Shown here: piece after piece, positions 5,572 through 6,859 of the stretch
Layout: each line of letters opens with the position of its first letter
How positions within the stretch are numbered: the first letter of the stretch is position 1
Source of the DNA: Candidatus Sigynarchaeota archaeon
GTDB taxonomy: Archaea; Asgardarchaeota; Jordarchaeia; Jordarchaeales; Jordarchaeaceae
Length of the DNA: 6,859 nucleotides
Assembly: GCA_030587505.1 (NCBI GenBank)
Contig: JAUQYY010000118.1
Location: forward strand, 1-6,859
Reading direction: 5' to 3'
Translations under genes and position numbers: made by a program
Notes under the pieces: generated by a model
Told to the model about the DNA's origin: nothing
The model's input: the letters and a program-made list of their open reading frames with translations, nothing else
Database searches by the model: none

Positions 5572-6859
5572 CTGACGAGACACCTGAGAAAATGGTTCTA
5601 CCCGTTCACGGCCATAGTGGGCCAAGAAAACCTGAAAATGGCACTTCTCTCAGCAGCCATAAACCCCATGGTGGGTGGCGTCCTGCTGCGGGGAGAACGG
5701 GGCACGGGAAAGTCCACGGCAGCCAGAGCTCTAGCCGACCTCCTGCCAGAAATAGAGGTTGTCAAGGGGTGCCCCTTCAACTGTAACCCGCGGGACACCT
5801 CAGAGATGTGCGACGAGTGTTTAAGCAGGTACGAGCGGGGAGAGGAACTCCCCGTGGAGAAGAGAAAGATGAGGGTTGTTGACCTGCCGCTTAGCGCCAC
5901 CGAGGACAGGGTTGTCGGCTCCCTAAACGTGGAAAGAGCGTTGAAAGAGGGTTTGGCGTCCCTAGAGCCGGGGCTTCTCGCGGAGGCGAACCGGGGAATA
6001 CTCTACGTTGACGAAGTGAACCTACTGGACGACCACCTGGTGGACATACTCCTCGACTCGGCAGCCATGGGTGTAAACGTGGTTGAGCGTGAGGGGGTGT
6101 CCGTTTCGCACCCCGCGAGGTTCATACTCATAGGCACCATGAACCCTGAGGAAGGGGAGCTAAGGCCCCAGATATCCGACAGGTTCGGCTTGTGCGTACA
6201 GATTGAAGCTCTGAGAGACATCGAGCAGAGGAAGGAGATAGTTAGAAGGAGAGAAGAGTTCGAGAGAGATCCCCAAGCATTCGTGGAGAAGTACAGCGCC
6301 CCGCAGAGGGAGCTGCGGGAGAGAATAGTCAAAGCTAGGGAACTCTTAAACCGCGTGGAAATCAGCGACGAGCTTCTCGACATGGTTTCAAGGCTGAGCC
6401 TCGAACTGGGTATTCACACCCACAGAGCAGACATAGTTATCGTAGCCACTGCCAAGGCGTTAGCAGCGTTCGACGGAAGAACAGAGGTCACGCTGGAGGA
6501 CGTAAGGAAGGCTGCCAGGCTGGCGCTACCCCACAGGCTCAGAAGACTGCCCTTCGAAGAGATATTCTCAAAGGAACAGGAGCTCGAAACGGCGCTTCAG
6601 AACCTCCAACAAGAAGAACCGAAACAAAAGAAGAAAGAAGCGGAGAGGGAAGAAGCGGAAGAGGGGGCGGGCGCCCAAAGCACCCCCCAGGAGATTGTGG
6701 GGGTTGCGGGTAAAGCCCCTAAAAAGAAGACCGGTGAGATTGGAAGACCAATAAACGCAAACAAGATACTCAACATGGCTTTAAACCTGAGAAGAGCGGC
6801 GAAGGGGTACGGGAAGAGGTTCCGCGTACCATCGGGAACAGTTAAGGGCCGCTACGTTA
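5572..6859 (+). CDS. ChlI-type AAA+ chelatase ATPase, probable ChlI-ChlD fusion, C-terminus cut off
   Basis: The frame is open for 429 codons and leaves the window. It begins 23 nt after cobN, so the two are almost surely one operon. The AAA+ motor assembles as a ring and couples ATP hydrolysis to metal insertion by the large subunit. Visible are YPFTAIVGQ (10-18); Walker A GERGTGKST (41-49, K47); a cysteine set C67-x3-C71-x8-C80-x2-C83 typical of CobN-partner ChlI proteins, perhaps metal-binding; Walker B ILYVDEVNLL (143-152, D147, E148); sensor 1 GTMNPEEGELRPQ with N191; DRFGL with R204; and sensor 2 HRAD with R285. After the lid domain come LPHRLRRLPF and a Lys/Glu-rich linker (about 339-385), then KGYGKRFRVPSG and GRYV, which resemble the entry to a ChlD vWA/MIDAS domain. 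That domain itself is outside the window. No ATG, GTG or TTG precedes the GTG inside VGQ, so CTG 5572 is the probable start. Confidence 0.9.
   Translation, partial: MTRHLRKWFYPFTAIVGQENLKMALLSAAINPMVGGVLLRGERGTGKSTAARALADLLPEIEVVKGCPFNCNPRDTSEMCDECLSRYERGEELPVEKRKMRVVDLPLSATEDRVVGSLNVERALKEGLASLEPGLLAEANRGILYVDEVNLLDDHLVDILLDSAAMGVNVVEREGVSVSHPARFILIGTMNPEEGELRPQISDRFGLCVQIEALRDIEQRKEIVRRREEFERDPQAFVEKYSAPQRELRERIVKARELLNRVEISDELLDMVSRLSLELGIHTHRADIVIVATAKALAAFDGRTEVTLEDVRKAARLALPHRLRRLPFEEIFSKEQELETALQNLQQEEPKQKKKEAEREEAEEGAGAQSTPQEIVGVAGKAPKKKTGEIGRPINANKILNMALNLRRAAKGYGKRFRVPSGTVKGRYV

Noticed and set aside
5549..5620. Frameshift or pseudogene at the start of the ATPase gene
   Set aside because: The frame is intact through every AAA+ motif to the window end, and the good GGAGGT spacing to CTG explains the missing ATG more simply. 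A sequencing error at one base remains possible.
6003..6383. 126-codon minus-strand frame opposite the ATPase gene
   Set aside because: Ser/Leu-rich antisense shadow; the plus strand here encodes Walker B, sensor 1 and the arginine-finger region.
1781..6859. Chlorophyll-type Mg chelatase (BchH/BchD/BchI)
   Set aside because: The large subunit resembles CobN more than BchH in its blocks and C-terminus, and no bacteriochlorophyll gene is present in the window. Not fully excluded, because metal choice cannot be read directly.
1..6859. CRISPR array, insertion sequence or integrase-type element
   Set aside because: No regularly spaced repeats, transposase motifs or terminal inverted repeats were seen on either strand.

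Overview
The window looks archaeal, most likely from a thermophilic TACK-type archaeon (Thermoproteota in the broad sense; the lineage is not determined). The signs are non-ATG starts (TTG, TTG, GTG, GTG and an apparent CTG), GGTG or GGAGGT ribosome-binding sites, TATA/BRE-like boxes about 25 bp ahead of presumed transcript starts, heavy use of AGG/AGA and ATA codons, oligo-T tracts after genes, and a very cysteine-poor large protein.

Left part (1-996), minus strand: the N-terminal 87 codons of a membrane protein run off the left edge. Upstream of it lies a 141-residue protein with a longin/roadblock-like strand-helix pattern. The region between that gene and its divergent neighbour holds a perfect 9-bp inverted repeat that overlaps the minus-strand TATA-like box and abuts the plus-strand one.

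Middle part (997-1780), plus strand: a DUF429 protein (predicted RNase H-fold nuclease) is followed by a 259-bp gap. The gap holds foldable sequence, a hairpin running into four T-tracts at 9-10 bp spacing, a second T-rich run, and a promoter with a dyad between its TATA box and the presumed start.

Right part (1781-6859), plus strand: an operon for a class I tetrapyrrole metal chelatase. A complete 1255-residue CobN/BchH-family catalytic subunit is followed after 23 nt by a ChlI-type AAA+ ATPase. That ATPase has a charged linker and the beginning of a ChlD-like region, so it is probably a ChlI-ChlD fusion cut by the window edge. By family precedent the ATPase drives insertion of a divalent metal, usually Co2+ into a corrin precursor, by the large subunit; metal and substrate cannot be read from the sequence.

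The most notable points are the apparent CTG start of the ATPase gene and the large subunit's three cysteines, all in core motifs, two of them at positions where the family consensus as I remember it has Arg and Ser.
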